In this document: one piece after another, positions 1-9,210 of the stretch
Layout of the letters: each line of letters begins with the position of its first letter
Numbering within the stretch: the stretch's first letter is position 1
Assembly: GCA_910575835.1 (NCBI GenBank)
Contig: CAJTGB010000006.1
Span: forward strand, 116,042-180,041
Origin: Lachnospiraceae bacterium
GTDB taxonomy: Bacteria > Bacillota > Clostridia > Lachnospirales > Lachnospiraceae
Direction of reading: 5' to 3'
Length of the DNA stretch: 64,000 bases
Translations under genes and position numbers: made by a program
Notes under the pieces: model-generated
Told to the model about the DNA's origin: nothing
Database searches by the model: none
Seen by the model: the letters and a program-made list of their open reading frames with translations, nothing else

Positions 1-488
1 CAGTCCAGAATGTAACGAAGATGGCGTCACAGGCAGGCGGGCAGGTTTCTTCCGAGAAGGTGAACGACGCTGAATTCAAGATCACGATCCAGATGGAAGG
101 CGCGGTGAAGGAAGAGGCTTCTGAGGAAGCGGTATGTGCGCCGGATGCAAGAAGCAATACGGTGGTAGTAGTTTCCTCTGACAGAATGGGTATAGGAAAT
201 GATGAATTGGGCAAAGTATTGATCAAGGGATTTATTTTTGCGGTTACCCAGTTAGATACTCTGCCGAAGACTATGCTGTTCTATAACGGCGGCGCGACCT
301 TGACAGCGGAGGGTTCAGAGTCTCTGGAGGATCTTAAGTCCTTAGAGGCGCAGGGCGTAGAGATCCTGACATGCGGAACCTGTCTGGATTATTATGGATT
401 GAAGGACAAGCTGGCGGTAGGGTCTGTGACGAATATGTACAGCATTGTTGAGACAATGGCGAAGGCAGGAAAGATTATCAGACCGTAA
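1..488 (+). CDS. yedF: Selenium metabolism protein YedF, C-terminal part
   Basis: The reading frame is open to the left edge (residues VQNVTK precede the first Met at 21), so the gene is cut by the window start. What remains is the end of a TusA-like N-terminal domain followed by a DsrE-like domain with the stretch GFIFAVTQ and the cysteine pair in LTCGTCLDYYG. This layout fits the YedF sulfurtransferase-like proteins found in genomes that use selenium. The role in delivering or handling reactive selenium is known only by association; here it is supported by selD, selA and selB immediately downstream. A terminator follows, so it probably ends its own transcript. Confidence 0.85.
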   Translation, partial: VQNVTKMASQAGGQVSSEKVNDAEFKITIQMEGAVKEEASEEAVCAPDARSNTVVVVSSDRMGIGNDELGKVLIKGFIFAVTQLDTLPKTMLFYNGGATLTAEGSESLEDLKSLEAQGVEILTCGTCLDYYGLKDKLAVGSVTNMYSIVETMAKAGKIIRP

Positions 489-510
489 TGGTATAAGCAA
501 GACAGATATC

Positions 511-546
511 AGCCGGATTCCTGTGATTTCAGGAGTCCGGCTTTTT
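511..546 (+). terminator. Intrinsic terminator after yedF
   Basis: AGCCGGA pairs with TCCGGCT and TCCTG pairs with CAGGA around a short loop, followed by a run of five T. It lies 22 nt after the yedF stop and separates yedF from selD. Confidence 0.85.
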
Positions 547-624
547 AAGATGAATGGGCATGCTCTCCTGCGGGAGCAAGGGGGCGCTCAATTAAGATGA
601 ATGGGCATGCTCTCCTGCGGGAGC
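545..624 (+). repeat. 33-bp direct repeat upstream of selD
   Basis: The sequence at 545-577 recurs exactly at 592-624, 47 bp apart. Each copy holds a small hairpin (GCTCTC against GGGAGC with loop CTGC). The second copy ends about 20 nt before the selD ribosome binding site (AAGGAGG at 644-650). No function is evident. Confidence 0.8.
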
Positions 625-658
625 GCTCAAAATATATGATCTCAAGGAGGATGTGTAA

Positions 659-1699
659 ATGAAATCAGATGTCAGATTGACGCAATTAAGTAAGACGGCT
701 GGCTGAGCGGCCAAGATCGGTCCAGAGACCCTTGCTCAGGTTTTGAGTAAGCTTCCTAAGTTTCATGATGATAATTTAATAGTAGGGATTGAGACGTCCG
801 ACGATGCAGCCATCTATAAAGTCACTGACGAGATTGCGATGATCCAGACGGTAGATTTCTTCACTCCGATCGTAGATGATCCTTATATGTTTGGACAGAT
901 AGCAGCGGCGAACTCCTTAAGCGACGTATGGGCGATGGGAGGAGAGCCGGCAGTGGCACTTAACATAGTCGGATTCCCGAATTGTCTGGATCCGGCGATA
1001 TTGGGCGACATCCTGGCGGGTGGCGCGGATAAGGTGAAAGAAGCAGGGGCGGTACTGGTTGGCGGACATTCCGTACAGGACGACGAGCCGAAGTACGGAC
1101 TATGTGTGTCAGGATTCGTACACCCTGATAAGATATTTAAGAATTATGGCTGCAGGCCGGGAGATATCCTGGTACTGACGAAACAGATCGGGAGCGGTAT
1201 CGTGAATACTGCGATCAAGGCCGAGATGGCTTCCGCTTCAGCGGTCAGGGAGGCGCAGACGGTGATGGCGTCTCTGAACAAGAAGGGGAAACAGGCAGTG
1301 GAGAAGTACGATGTGTCGGCATGTACCGATATTACAGGATTTGGTCTTCTCGGTCACTGTGTGGAGATGGCGTCGGCGAGTGAAGTGACCTTCGAGATAC
1401 GGGTGAAGGATATTGCGTATTTTGAAGATGCGATCGGTTATGCGAAGATGGGGCTCGTTCCGGCAGGCGCTTATAGGAACCGGGGATACTCGATCGGCAA
1501 GGTGGAGGCAGAGGGCATTGAAGAGCATTACCTGGATCTTCTCTATGATCCCCAGACTTCGGGCGGACTGCTGCTCAGCGTTGCCCCGGAGCATCTTGCT
1601 GAATTGCTGGGTGATTTTGACAGAGCAGGGATGGATACAACGGTTTCTGTCATAGGAAGAGTGGCAGAAAAGAGCGATAAGCTGATAAGGCTGTCTTGA
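659..1699 (+). CDS. selD: Selenophosphate synthetase SelD, selenocysteine-containing
   Basis: SelD makes selenophosphate from selenide and ATP, the selenium donor for selenocysteine tRNA. The true start is the ATG at 659, 8 nt after AAGGAGG. The frame crosses one TGA at 704-706 in the context TAG-U-AAKIG, exactly where the catalytic Cys/Sec of SelD sits (position 16 here), and then continues to 1699, giving 346 residues, the normal family length. A conventional gene caller would start at 743 and lose the catalytic segment. GGHSVQDDEPKYG and DPQTSGGLL are recognisable SelD signatures. A nested stem-loop suited to a bacterial SECIS lies directly on and after the TGA. Confidence 0.95.
703..739 (+). 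promoter_or_regulatory. Putative bacterial SECIS element of selD
   Basis: The TGA is built into a three-tier stem: CTGAG (703-707) with CTCAG (735-739), CAAG (712-715) with CTTG (731-734), and GGTC (719-722) with GACC (727-730). The apical loop CAGA begins 17 nt after the TGA, about the spacing seen in known bacterial SECIS hairpins bound by SelB. The pairing is read from the sequence; function is inferred. Confidence 0.75.
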
Positions 1700-1773
1700 T
1701 CCTTATGTACCCGGAGACGGGTGCGGTCAAGACGGCCGATCACTGCGCAAGAATATTGAGAAAAGGATAAGGA

Positions 1774-3183
1774 ATGATGAATAAGAATATGTTGTACCGC
1801 AGTATTCCGAAGGTGGATATACTGTTGGAGAATGCTGCCGTTCAGGAATTGATCGGGCGTTACAGCAGAGATACGGTGATGGAGTCCATTCACACCGAGC
1901 TGGATAAGCTGCGCAAGTTTATCGGTGAATGCGAGGATGAGGAAGCGGCGAAGAAGCAGATCGAACTGCTTCCGATGAATATTGAGGCGGCAGTTGCCGC
2001 CATGCATACGCCGAACATGCGCATGGTCATCAACGGCACAGGGACGATCCTCCACACGAATCTCGGCCGTGCGCCGATCGGACAGGAGCATATGAAGAGA
2101 TTGGCTGCCATTGCAACCGGATATTCCAACCTGGAATATAATCTGGATGCAGGAAGAAGGGGGGAGCGTTATTCTCATTTTGAAGAGCTTCTGTGCAAGA
2201 TCACAGGGGCGGAGGCCGCGATGGCGGTCAATAATAACGCGGCGGCGGTCATGCTGATCTTAAGCTCTCTTGCCAGGGGAGGGGAGGTCGTGGTCTCCCG
2301 GGGCGAGCTTGTGGAGATCGGAGGCAAGTTCCGCATTCCTGATGTAATGGAGCAGAGCGGTGCGAAGCTGGTGGAAGTGGGTACTACCAATAAGACGCAC
2401 TATGACGATTATGAGAGTGCGATCACGGAGGAGACGAAGGCGCTTCTTAAGGTGCATACCAGTAATTACAGGATCGTGGGATTCACGGAGAGCGTGGCGA
2501 TCGATGAGCTGATCCCGATCGCGAAGGAGCATGGGATCCCGGTGATCGAGGATCTTGGGAGCGGTGTGCTCATTGATCTGAGCAGATATGGCATTACATA
2601 TGAGCCGACGGTTCAGGATTCCATCAGGAAGGGAGCAGATGTGGTGTGCTTCAGCGGTGATAAGCTGCTTGGCGGGCCGCAGGCGGGAATCATTATCGGG
2701 CGTAAGAAGTATATCGATATGATGAAGAAGAATCAGCTTACCCGTGCCCTGAGGATCGACAAATTCACGGCAACGGCGCTTGAACTGGTGCTTCAGGAGT
2801 ATCTGTCGGAAGAGAAGGCGATCCAGAATATACCTGTGCTTCGTATGATCACCAGAACATTGGACGAGGTGACAGAGGAGGCCAGGGTCTTGCGCGGGAT
2901 CTTAAAGGAGGCGGGGCTGCCGGCAAGGATAGAGCTGGAAGCCTGCGAGTCGCAGATCGGAGGAGGCTCGCTTCCGCTTGAGCGGATACCGAGCATGGCG
3001 GTTGCGATCCACCCGGAAGAGATCAGCGTGGCAGAGTTGGAAGAGCGTATGCGCCGTCTTGAGGTGCCGATCATACCAAGGACGGTCAACGATACGGTTA
3101 TTCTGGATGTGAGAACGATAGAGCGCCGGTATTTTGACGTGGCTGCGCGTCAATTGAAGGAGCTGGATTGGGGTAAGATATGA
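1774..3183 (+). CDS. selA: L-seryl-tRNA(Sec) selenium transferase SelA
   Basis: This PLP enzyme converts Ser-tRNA(Sec) to Sec-tRNA(Sec) using selenophosphate. The 469-residue length is typical. The N-terminal region reads YRSIPKVDILLEN, followed by INGTGTILHTNLGRAP, a SelA signature. The PLP lysine lies in CFSGDKLLGGPQAG at residue 297 when counted from 1774. ATG at 1774 or 1777 could be the start; both follow AAGGATAAGG. The stop overlaps the selB start (ATGA), so the two are translationally coupled. Confidence 0.97.
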   Translation: MMNKNMLYRSIPKVDILLENAAVQELIGRYSRDTVMESIHTELDKLRKFIGECEDEEAAKKQIELLPMNIEAAVAAMHTPNMRMVINGTGTILHTNLGRAPIGQEHMKRLAAIATGYSNLEYNLDAGRRGERYSHFEELLCKITGAEAAMAVNNNAAAVMLILSSLARGGEVVVSRGELVEIGGKFRIPDVMEQSGAKLVEVGTTNKTHYDDYESAITEETKALLKVHTSNYRIVGFTESVAIDELIPIAKEHGIPVIEDLGSGVLIDLSRYGITYEPTVQDSIRKGADVVCFSGDKLLGGPQAGIIIGRKKYIDMMKKNQLTRALRIDKFTATALELVLQEYLSEEKAIQNIPVLRMITRTLDEVTEEARVLRGILKEAGLPARIELEACESQIGGGSLPLERIPSMAVAIHPEEISVAELEERMRRLEVPIIPRTVNDTVILDVRTIERRYFDVAARQLKELDWGKI

Positions 3184-5093
3184 AGAATATAATTGTTGGT
3201 ACGGCAGGCCATATCGATCACGGGAAGACGACGCTGATCAAGGCGCTGACGGGAAGGAATACGGACCGCTGGGAGGAAGAGCAGAGAAGGGGGATCACTA
3301 TTGACCTGGGATTCACTTATTTTGACCTTCCGGGCGGAGACCGTGTGGGAATTATTGATGTACCGGGGCATGAGAGATTCATCAACAATATGGTTGCCGG
3401 AGTAGTGGGTATGGATCTGGTGCTGCTGGTGATCTCCGCGGATGAAGGTATCATGCCTCAGACGAAGGAGCATGTGGATATATTAAGCCTGCTTGGAATC
3501 GAGAAGAGTATTATTGTTCTGAACAAATGTGACCTGGTAGACGGGGAGTGGCTTGAACTGGTAGAAGAAGAGGTCAGGGAGGAACTGGAAGGGACATTCC
3601 TTGAACACGCGCCGGTGGTGAAGGTATCGGCGGCGACAGGCGAGGGGCTTGACGGTCTGATCAGTACGATCGAGAAGATGACCAGTGACGAGGTGGTGGC
3701 GAAGGATATCCAGACCATACCAAGGCTTCCGGTGGACCGGGCGTTTTCCCTGTCGGGATTCGGAACCATCATTACCGGGACACTGGTATCCGGCACCATT
3801 TCTAAGGAAGATACGCTGGAGATGTATCCAGTGGGCAAGGAGTGTAAGATCCGCAGCATCCAGGTACACGGACAGGATAAGGATAAGTGTTATGCGGGAC
3901 AGCGCGTGGCCATCAACCTGTCCAATGTGAAAAAGAGAGAGATTAAGCGGGGATGTGTGCTTGCGCCGAAGAACAGTATGAAGAACACGGATCTTCTGGA
4001 TGTGAAGCTCCGGGTGCTGGATTCGTCTATGCGTGTCCTCACCAATCATATGCGGCTGCATTTCTACACAGGGACCAGCGAGATCCTGTGCCGTGCGGTT
4101 CTTCTGGACCGTGAGGAGATCGGGCCGGGAGAGAGCGGTTATGTACAGCTTAGGCTGGAGGAGGAAGCGGCGGTAAGGCGCGGCGATAAGTTTGTGGTGC
4201 GTTTTTATTCACCGATGGAGACGATCGGAGGCGGCGTGGTATTGGAGCCGAATCCGGGCGTAAAGCGCCGTTTCCAGCAGAATGTAATAGAAGAACTGGA
4301 GCGCAAAGAATCCGGTTCGACAGCGGACGTGATCGAACTGCATGTGAAAGGACATGGAGATACGCTGATCACGCTTGCGGAGTTAGCGAAGCTGACGGCG
4401 CTTTCGGTTGAGGAAGTGCAGGACGATGTAACTCAGCTTGAAAGCCAGGGAATCGTGTACGTATTTCCTATGCGCAAGGATACCTATGTATGGCATGCAG
4501 ACAGCAGGCGGGCAGCCGAGCAGATCATCGGCACGACTCTGAGAGCTTATGAAGAAAAATATCCATATCGGTATGGGATGAAGAAGGCGGAGGTGCAGGC
4601 AACACATTTCCAGAAGATCAAGCCGAACGTATTCGACAAGATCCTGGAGCTTTTGATCGGAGCAGGATGTCTGAAGCGTGTTGATGAATTCCTGTGTACG
4701 CCGGAATATGAAGTGAGGAAGGATAAGACCTATGATAAGGTATCGAAGCTTCTTCTGGACACATTTGCAAAAGCGAAATATGACTTTGCGCGGTACTCGG
4801 AGATCGGCCTTGGAGGCGCGGATCGGGCGGCGGCGGATGATATCCTGAATATCCTTCTGGAAGAGAAGCAGGCCGTGAAGGTGACGGAGGATATGTATAC
4901 GCTTGCGGACTATATGGAGCGTGCGAAGGAAGTGATCGAAAAGAAGCTGGCGGAGGATCCGGTGATCACGATCGCTCAGGTCAGGGATTTGTTTGAGACC
5001 AGCAGAAAGAGCGCGAAACCGATACTGGAATATATGGACAGTATCAAGGTGACCAAGAAGACAGGGGCAGAAAGCGAAAGGATTGCATACTGA
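3180..5093 (+). CDS. selB: Selenocysteine-specific elongation factor SelB
   Basis: SelB is a GTPase that carries Sec-tRNA(Sec) to ribosomes paused at UGA next to a SECIS hairpin. Residues 7-18 ([12 protein letters not shown]) form the P loop, DVPGHERF follows near residue 60, and NKCD lies near residue 116. The 637-residue protein has translation-factor beta barrels and then a C-terminal winged-helix region that in this family binds SECIS RNA. It overlaps selA by 4 nt and the LysR gene by 1 nt, which indicates one operon. The two in-frame TGA genes in this window (selD and prdB) are obvious clients. Confidence 0.97.
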   Translation: MKNIIVGTAGHIDHGKTTLIKALTGRNTDRWEEEQRRGITIDLGFTYFDLPGGDRVGIIDVPGHERFINNMVAGVVGMDLVLLVISADEGIMPQTKEHVDILSLLGIEKSIIVLNKCDLVDGEWLELVEEEVREELEGTFLEHAPVVKVSAATGEGLDGLISTIEKMTSDEVVAKDIQTIPRLPVDRAFSLSGFGTIITGTLVSGTISKEDTLEMYPVGKECKIRSIQVHGQDKDKCYAGQRVAINLSNVKKREIKRGCVLAPKNSMKNTDLLDVKLRVLDSSMRVLTNHMRLHFYTGTSEILCRAVLLDREEIGPGESGYVQLRLEEEAAVRRGDKFVVRFYSPMETIGGGVVLEPNPGVKRRFQQNVIEELERKESGSTADVIELHVKGHGDTLITLAELAKLTALSVEEVQDDVTQLESQGIVYVFPMRKDTYVWHADSRRAAEQIIGTTLRAYEEKYPYRYGMKKAEVQATHFQKIKPNVFDKILELLIGAGCLKRVDEFLCTPEYEVRKDKTYDKVSKLLLDTFAKAKYDFARYSEIGLGGADRAAADDILNILLEEKQAVKVTEDMYTLADYMERAKEVIEKKLAEDPVITIAQVRDLFETSRKSAKPILEYMDSIKVTKKTGAESERIAY

Positions 5094-6007
5094 TGAATTT
5101 GAAACAATTAGAGGCTTTTGTCCAGGTGGCAGAAGGCGGCAGCTTCTCGAAAGCAGCCAAAGAATTGTATCTGACGCAGCCGACCATCAGCGCCCACATT
5201 GCTTCTCTGGAGAAGGAACTGGGAGTCAGGCTGTTCGTCAGGAATACGAAGGAAGTAGGCCTGTCTGATGACGGAAAGGATATGTACAAATACGCCAGAC
5301 AGATCGTGGACCTGGAGAAGAAGATAGAAGAGAGGTTCGGTTCGAAGGAGGACAAAGAGAAGCATTGTATCACGATTGCGGCGTCTACGATACCGGCGCA
5401 GTATCTTCTGCCGAAGGTGCTGATCCGGTTCAATGAGAAGTATCCGAACGAACAGATCAAGATCATAGAGACGGACAGTGCGAAGGTCGTGACGCAGATC
5501 ATAGACCACATGGCGGACGTAGGCTTTACCGGGACGGTGCTTGAAAAAAAGCATTGCAAATACATGCCTTTTTATAAGGATGAGCTTGTGATCATCACGC
5601 CGAACTCGGAGAAATACCGCAGATTACAGGAGGAGTCGCCGGAGGATATCGGATGGCTCTTAAGCGAGCATGTGATCATGCGGGAGGAAGGCTCCGGTAC
5701 GCGCAAGGAGGCAAGGAAGCAGCTTAAGAAGGCGGGTATCAATCCTTCTGATCTGGATATCATTGCCAGTATTGAGAATCAGGAGACGATCAAGAAGTCG
5801 GTGCGTCAGGGAATGGGCGTCTCGGTGCTGTCCCGGCTTGCCACAAAGGACGAGACAAGAGACGGATATCTGCTCGCATTCCCGATTCCGCGTGCAGATG
5901 AAGGACGAGACATTAATCTGGTATATAATAAGAATTATCAGCTCTCCGGGTCGGCAGAGCGTTTTATCAAAGTGGTGAAGGAGGTATATCAGGTTAAAAA
6001 GATATAG
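5093..6007 (+). CDS. LysR-family regulator linked to selenium metabolism
   Basis: The N-terminal 60 residues form a LysR winged helix ([20 protein letters not shown]), with a periplasmic-binding-protein-like effector domain after it; 304 residues is normal for the family. It overlaps selB at TGATG and so is cotranscribed with selAB. A LysR group is known to accompany selenium genes in Clostridia. Its effector and targets cannot be told from the sequence; the sel cluster, the YedE transporter operon and prd are natural candidates. Confidence 0.88.
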   Translation: MNLKQLEAFVQVAEGGSFSKAAKELYLTQPTISAHIASLEKELGVRLFVRNTKEVGLSDDGKDMYKYARQIVDLEKKIEERFGSKEDKEKHCITIAASTIPAQYLLPKVLIRFNEKYPNEQIKIIETDSAKVVTQIIDHMADVGFTGTVLEKKHCKYMPFYKDELVIITPNSEKYRRLQEESPEDIGWLLSEHVIMREEGSGTRKEARKQLKKAGINPSDLDIIASIENQETIKKSVRQGMGVSVLSRLATKDETRDGYLLAFPIPRADEGRDINLVYNKNYQLSGSAERFIKVVKEVYQVKKI

Positions 6008-6087
6008 ATAGCATCTATAAATATACCGTCTTATCAGTTAATTCGATTAGACTTGGCGGAGAAATTGGAATATACTTAATTACAGGA

Positions 6088-6125
6088 ACGGTCCCGAAAT
6101 AACTTGTTTCGGAACCGTATTTTTA
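6088..6125 (+). terminator. Intrinsic terminator after the LysR gene
   Basis: ACGGT-CCGAAA pairs with TTCGG-ACCGT around a loop of about 8 nt and is followed by ATTTTT. It closes the selD-selA-selB-lysR transcript. A start codon proposed inside it for the next gene (6104) is therefore unlikely. Confidence 0.85.
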
Positions 6126-6166
6126 CGCAGGATATGATGGCCTTTGGGGGCGGAGAGGAAGGAAAT

Positions 6167-7309
6167 ATGATATATTTGGATAATGCGGCGACAACCATGC
6201 GTAAACCGCAGGAAGTGATCGATGCGGTGATGCTTGCCATGGGTTCCATGGGAAATGCGGGAAGGGGAGTGAACGATGCGTCCTTAAGCGCATCCAGACT
6301 GATCTACGACACAAGGGAAAGACTCTGCCGGATGTTCGGCGGATCGGATCCCAGACAGGTCGTATTCACCTGCAATTCCACGGAGAGTCTTAATATAGCG
6401 ATCAGAGGATTGCTGAATCCGGGAGATCATGTGATCACGACGATGCTGGAGCATAATTCTGTGTTAAGGCCGCTCTATGACCTGGAAGCGAAGGGGACAA
6501 GCCTTACGATCATAGAGAGCGACAGGAGCGGGAACTTCGATATAGAAGATATGAAGAGGGCGGTCAGGCCGGAGACGAAGATGATCGTCTGTACGAACGG
6601 ATCGAACCTGACGGGGAACTATGTGGAGCTTAAGCCCATCGGTGAATTCGCCCGGGAACGCAGGATCCTGTTTGTGGTGGATGCATCTCAGACGGCAGGA
6701 GTATTTCCGATTAATGTAGAAGAGATGAAGATAGATGTGCTGTGCTTTACCGGGCACAAGGGCCTTCTGGGACCGCAGGGGACCGGAGGTATGTATGTGC
6801 GGGAAGGCGTGAACATCCGTCCGCTGAAGGCCGGCGGTACAGGAGTTCAGACATACAGCAAGTCTCAGCCGGTGCAGATGCCTACGGCCCTGGAGGCCGG
6901 TACGCTGAACGGGCACGGAATTGCCGGACTGCATGCGGCTCTTGGATATATTGAGGAGCATGGGATCGGTGCGATCCGTAAAAGAGAGCAGGAATTAATG
7001 CGGCGGTTCTATGAAGGGGTAAAAGACATTGAGAATGTGACGGTATACGGGGATTTTGATACGATGGACCGTTGTGCGATCGTGACTCTGAATATCGGTG
7101 ATTATGATTCTTCAGAAGTTAGTGACGAGCTTCTTACAGGATATGGTATTTCTACAAGATCAGGAGGACATTGTGCACCGCTTATGCATAAGGCTCTTGG
7201 GACGGTGGAGCAGGGGGCTGTAAGGTTCAGCTTCTCACATTATAATACGGATGAAGAAGTGGACGCTGCCGTCAAGGCTGTCCGGGAACTTGCCGCGGAT
7301 GAAGAGTGA
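6167..7309 (+). CDS. Class V aminotransferase, cysteine desulfurase-like
   Basis: The start chosen is the ATG at 6167, just after GAGGAAGG, giving 380 residues beginning MIYLDNAATTMRKP. The fold is that of NifS/Csd PLP enzymes: LDNAATT at the N terminus, PLP lysine 198 in CFTGHKGLLGPQGTGG, and the candidate persulfide cysteine C336 in SGGHCAPLMHK. Family enzymes mobilise sulfur, or selenium from selenocysteine, as an enzyme-bound persulfide. Since YedE, TusA-like and DUF3343 genes follow, a selenium-mobilising role is plausible but inferred. An alternative is ordinary sulfur transfer. Confidence 0.9.
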   Translation: MIYLDNAATTMRKPQEVIDAVMLAMGSMGNAGRGVNDASLSASRLIYDTRERLCRMFGGSDPRQVVFTCNSTESLNIAIRGLLNPGDHVITTMLEHNSVLRPLYDLEAKGTSLTIIESDRSGNFDIEDMKRAVRPETKMIVCTNGSNLTGNYVELKPIGEFARERRILFVVDASQTAGVFPINVEEMKIDVLCFTGHKGLLGPQGTGGMYVREGVNIRPLKAGGTGVQTYSKSQPVQMPTALEAGTLNGHGIAGLHAALGYIEEHGIGAIRKREQELMRRFYEGVKDIENVTVYGDFDTMDRCAIVTLNIGDYDSSEVSDELLTGYGISTRSGGHCAPLMHKALGTVEQGAVRFSFSHYNTDEEVDAAVKAVRELAADEE

Positions 7310-7397
7310 TCGGATATCCGGGCCTTAAGATAAGGGGATGGCGGCCGCTCTGGCTGCCGGGAGGAGAGTACTCACAGGAAAGATTGGAGGAAGTAAC

Positions 7398-8495
7398 ATG
7401 AATTTATCAGATTCAAAGAAAAAACTGGCACTTGCCGGTGTCATCTGCGGACTTGTAGCGGCATGTCTTGCATTTCTTGGCAATCCGGCGAATATGGCGT
7501 TCTGTATCGCGTGCTTTATCCGTGATACTGCGGGAGCGCTTGGGATGCATCAGGCAGAGGTGGTTCAGTATGCGAGACCGGAGATCATCGGTCTGGTGCT
7601 TGGGGCGTTTATTATCTCTGTAGGGACGAAGGAATACCGTTCTACGGGAGGTTCGTCTCCGATGATCCGTTTTGTTCTGGGAATGATCATTGTGATTGGA
7701 TCCCTTGTATTCTTAGGTTGCCCGCTTCGTATGATTATCCGTATGTCTGCGGGAGATTTGAATGCATGGGTTGCTTTGATAGGTTTTATTCTTGGCGTGG
7801 CGACGGGTGTATTTGCACTTAAGAAGGGCTTCAGCCTTGGACGGGCGCATGCGGTGAACAGGGTGGGAGGAACCATGCTTCCGGTGATCATGGTTGGAAT
7901 CCTGATCCTTGCATTGTGTTCGTCTGTATTGAAGGCAAGTGAGACGGGACCGGGAAGCATGCATGCACCATTGATCGCGTCCCTGGTCGGCGGACTGGTC
8001 TTCGGAGCAGTTGCCCAGAAGTCCAGGATGTGCTTCGCGGGAAGTATCCGCGACGTGATCCTGATGAAGAATTTTGATCTGTTCAGCGTGATTGCAGGTT
8101 TATTCGTGGTGATGCTGGTATTCAATCTGGCAACGGGACGTTTCGTGGTTGGATTCGATACGCCTGGAATCATCGCGCATTCCAACCATCTGTGGAATAT
8201 ACTTGGTATGTATACCGTAGGGTTTGCGGCAACGCTTGCCGGCGGATGCCCGCTGCGTCAATTGATCCTCGCGGGACAGGGCTCTTCTGATTCCGCGGTG
8301 ACGGTGATGGGGATGTTCGTGGGCGCTGCGCTGTGCCATACGCTTGGAATTGCGGCAAGCGGAACGGCAATGAATGCAGAGACGCAGGAGATCGTTGCGG
8401 GCGCGGTGCCGCCGCATGGAAAAGTGGCTTGTATCGTCTGCATAATCGTATGCTTTGTTATTGCATTTACCAACAAGAGAGACGAAGCGAAATAG
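7398..8495 (+). CDS. yedE: YedE-family putative selenium transporter
   Basis: This is a polytopic membrane protein of 365 residues starting at the ATG after TTGGAGGAAGTAAC. It has two internally related halves, each carrying a cysteine motif (GCPLRMIIRMSAGD and GCPLRQLILAGQG), plus SRMCFAGSIRDV between them. That arrangement is typical of the YeeE/YedE sulfur-transport fold, whose conserved cysteines pass thiosulfate or related species. The YedE subgroup associates with selenium-use genes, as here. The exact substrate is unproven. Confidence 0.9.
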   Translation: MNLSDSKKKLALAGVICGLVAACLAFLGNPANMAFCIACFIRDTAGALGMHQAEVVQYARPEIIGLVLGAFIISVGTKEYRSTGGSSPMIRFVLGMIIVIGSLVFLGCPLRMIIRMSAGDLNAWVALIGFILGVATGVFALKKGFSLGRAHAVNRVGGTMLPVIMVGILILALCSSVLKASETGPGSMHAPLIASLVGGLVFGAVAQKSRMCFAGSIRDVILMKNFDLFSVIAGLFVVMLVFNLATGRFVVGFDTPGIIAHSNHLWNILGMYTVGFAATLAGGCPLRQLILAGQGSSDSAVTVMGMFVGAALCHTLGIAASGTAMNAETQEIVAGAVPPHGKVACIVCIIVCFVIAFTNKRDEAK

Positions 8496-8568
8496 GTTTG
8501 ACGGTAAACTGTAAAAAAGGATTGAAATCATAAACGATACATAGTATTCTAGGAAAGAAGGTAATAAT

Positions 8569-8772
8569 ATGAAGGAAGTAGATGCAAGAGGTCTTTCTTG
8601 TCCGGAACCGTTAATGCTTACTGCGGAAGCGTTAAAAGGCGCTTCAGGGCCGGTGAAGATACTGGTTACGGAGCCTCATCAGAGGATGAATGTTGAGAAA
8701 TACGCCAAAGATCACGGCAGGAAGTCAACGGCCAGCGAGAAGGACGGATATTTCGAAGTGGTGATTGAGTAA
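8569..8772 (+). CDS. TusA-like sulfur/selenium carrier protein
   Basis: A 67-residue protein with the TusA signature DARGLSCPEPLM near the N terminus; the cysteine of CPEP is the persulfide (or perselenide) carrier residue of the family. It is only 73 nt after yedE and 2 nt before the DUF3343 gene. A relay from desulfurase to TusA-like carrier to SelD would be consistent with the neighbourhood, but that is inference. A weak promoter-like pair (TTGAAA at 8522, TATTCT at 8545) precedes it. Confidence 0.9.
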   Translation: MKEVDARGLSCPEPLMLTAEALKGASGPVKILVTEPHQRMNVEKYAKDHGRKSTASEKDGYFEVVIE

Positions 8773-8774
8773 AC

Positions 8775-9011
8775 ATGAGAAAAAAAGAATTAAAACTGGT
8801 TGTAACCTTCCATACTACTGCAGATGCGATGGCGATGGAGAAGGCCTGCAAGGAATATCAGGTTCCGGGGCGTATCATCCCGGTGCCGAGAGCAATCTCG
8901 GCAGGATGCGGATTGTCCTGGTGCGCCGCGCTGGACGACAGAGAACAGATCGTCTCCATGATGCGCAGAGCGGGCATTGAAGAGGAAGCGATGCACGAAT
9001 GTATGGTTTAG
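8775..9011 (+). CDS. DUF3343 small protein, putative Se/S carrier
   Basis: A 78-residue protein recognised as DUF3343-like by its compact alpha/beta form and the motif PRAISAGCGLSWC, whose cysteines could bind sulfur or selenium. DUF3343 proteins commonly sit next to YedF/TusA and YedE genes. It starts 2 nt after the preceding stop, so it is translationally coupled. The biochemical role is unknown. Confidence 0.82.
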   Translation: MRKKELKLVVTFHTTADAMAMEKACKEYQVPGRIIPVPRAISAGCGLSWCAALDDREQIVSMMRRAGIEEEAMHECMV

Positions 9012-9040
9012 CCGTGTGCGGGGAGCAGCGGCCAGAAGGG

Positions 9041-9063
9041 GGGATGCTTCGGCATCCCTTTTT
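9041..9063 (+). terminator. Intrinsic terminator after the yedE operon
   Basis: GGGATGC pairs with GCATCCC around the stable tetraloop TTCG, followed by five T. Confidence 0.93.
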
Positions 9064-9144
9064 GCGTACACGGAGCGGTACGCTTCGGCACAGCAGGCAG
9101 GGAGAAGAGAAAATCTTCCGTGCGCGATTGCCGTAAAAAAGAAT

Positions 9145-9187
9145 AGAAAAAAGACAGGTACATTCTGCGGTCAACATACCTGTCTTT
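9145..9187 (-). terminator. Terminator of the tetR gene (minus strand)
   Basis: AAAGACAGGTA at 9150-9160 pairs with TACCTGTCTTT at 9177-9187. On the minus strand the hairpin is followed by a T-rich stretch, which suits the convergent tetR transcript. Confidence 0.8.
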
Positions 9188-9210
9188 CAGGGTGTAACAT
9201 CCATAACTAA

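Noticed and set aside
743..1699. selD starting at 743 with an ordinary start
   Set aside because: It would lack the catalytic residue; the in-frame TGA at 704 and ATG at 659 with AAGGAGG restore the normal SelD N terminus.
6104..6166. Longer N terminus for the cysteine desulfurase-like protein
   Set aside because: The extra codons lie inside the preceding terminator; the ATG at 6167 has a good ribosome binding site and gives the family N terminus.
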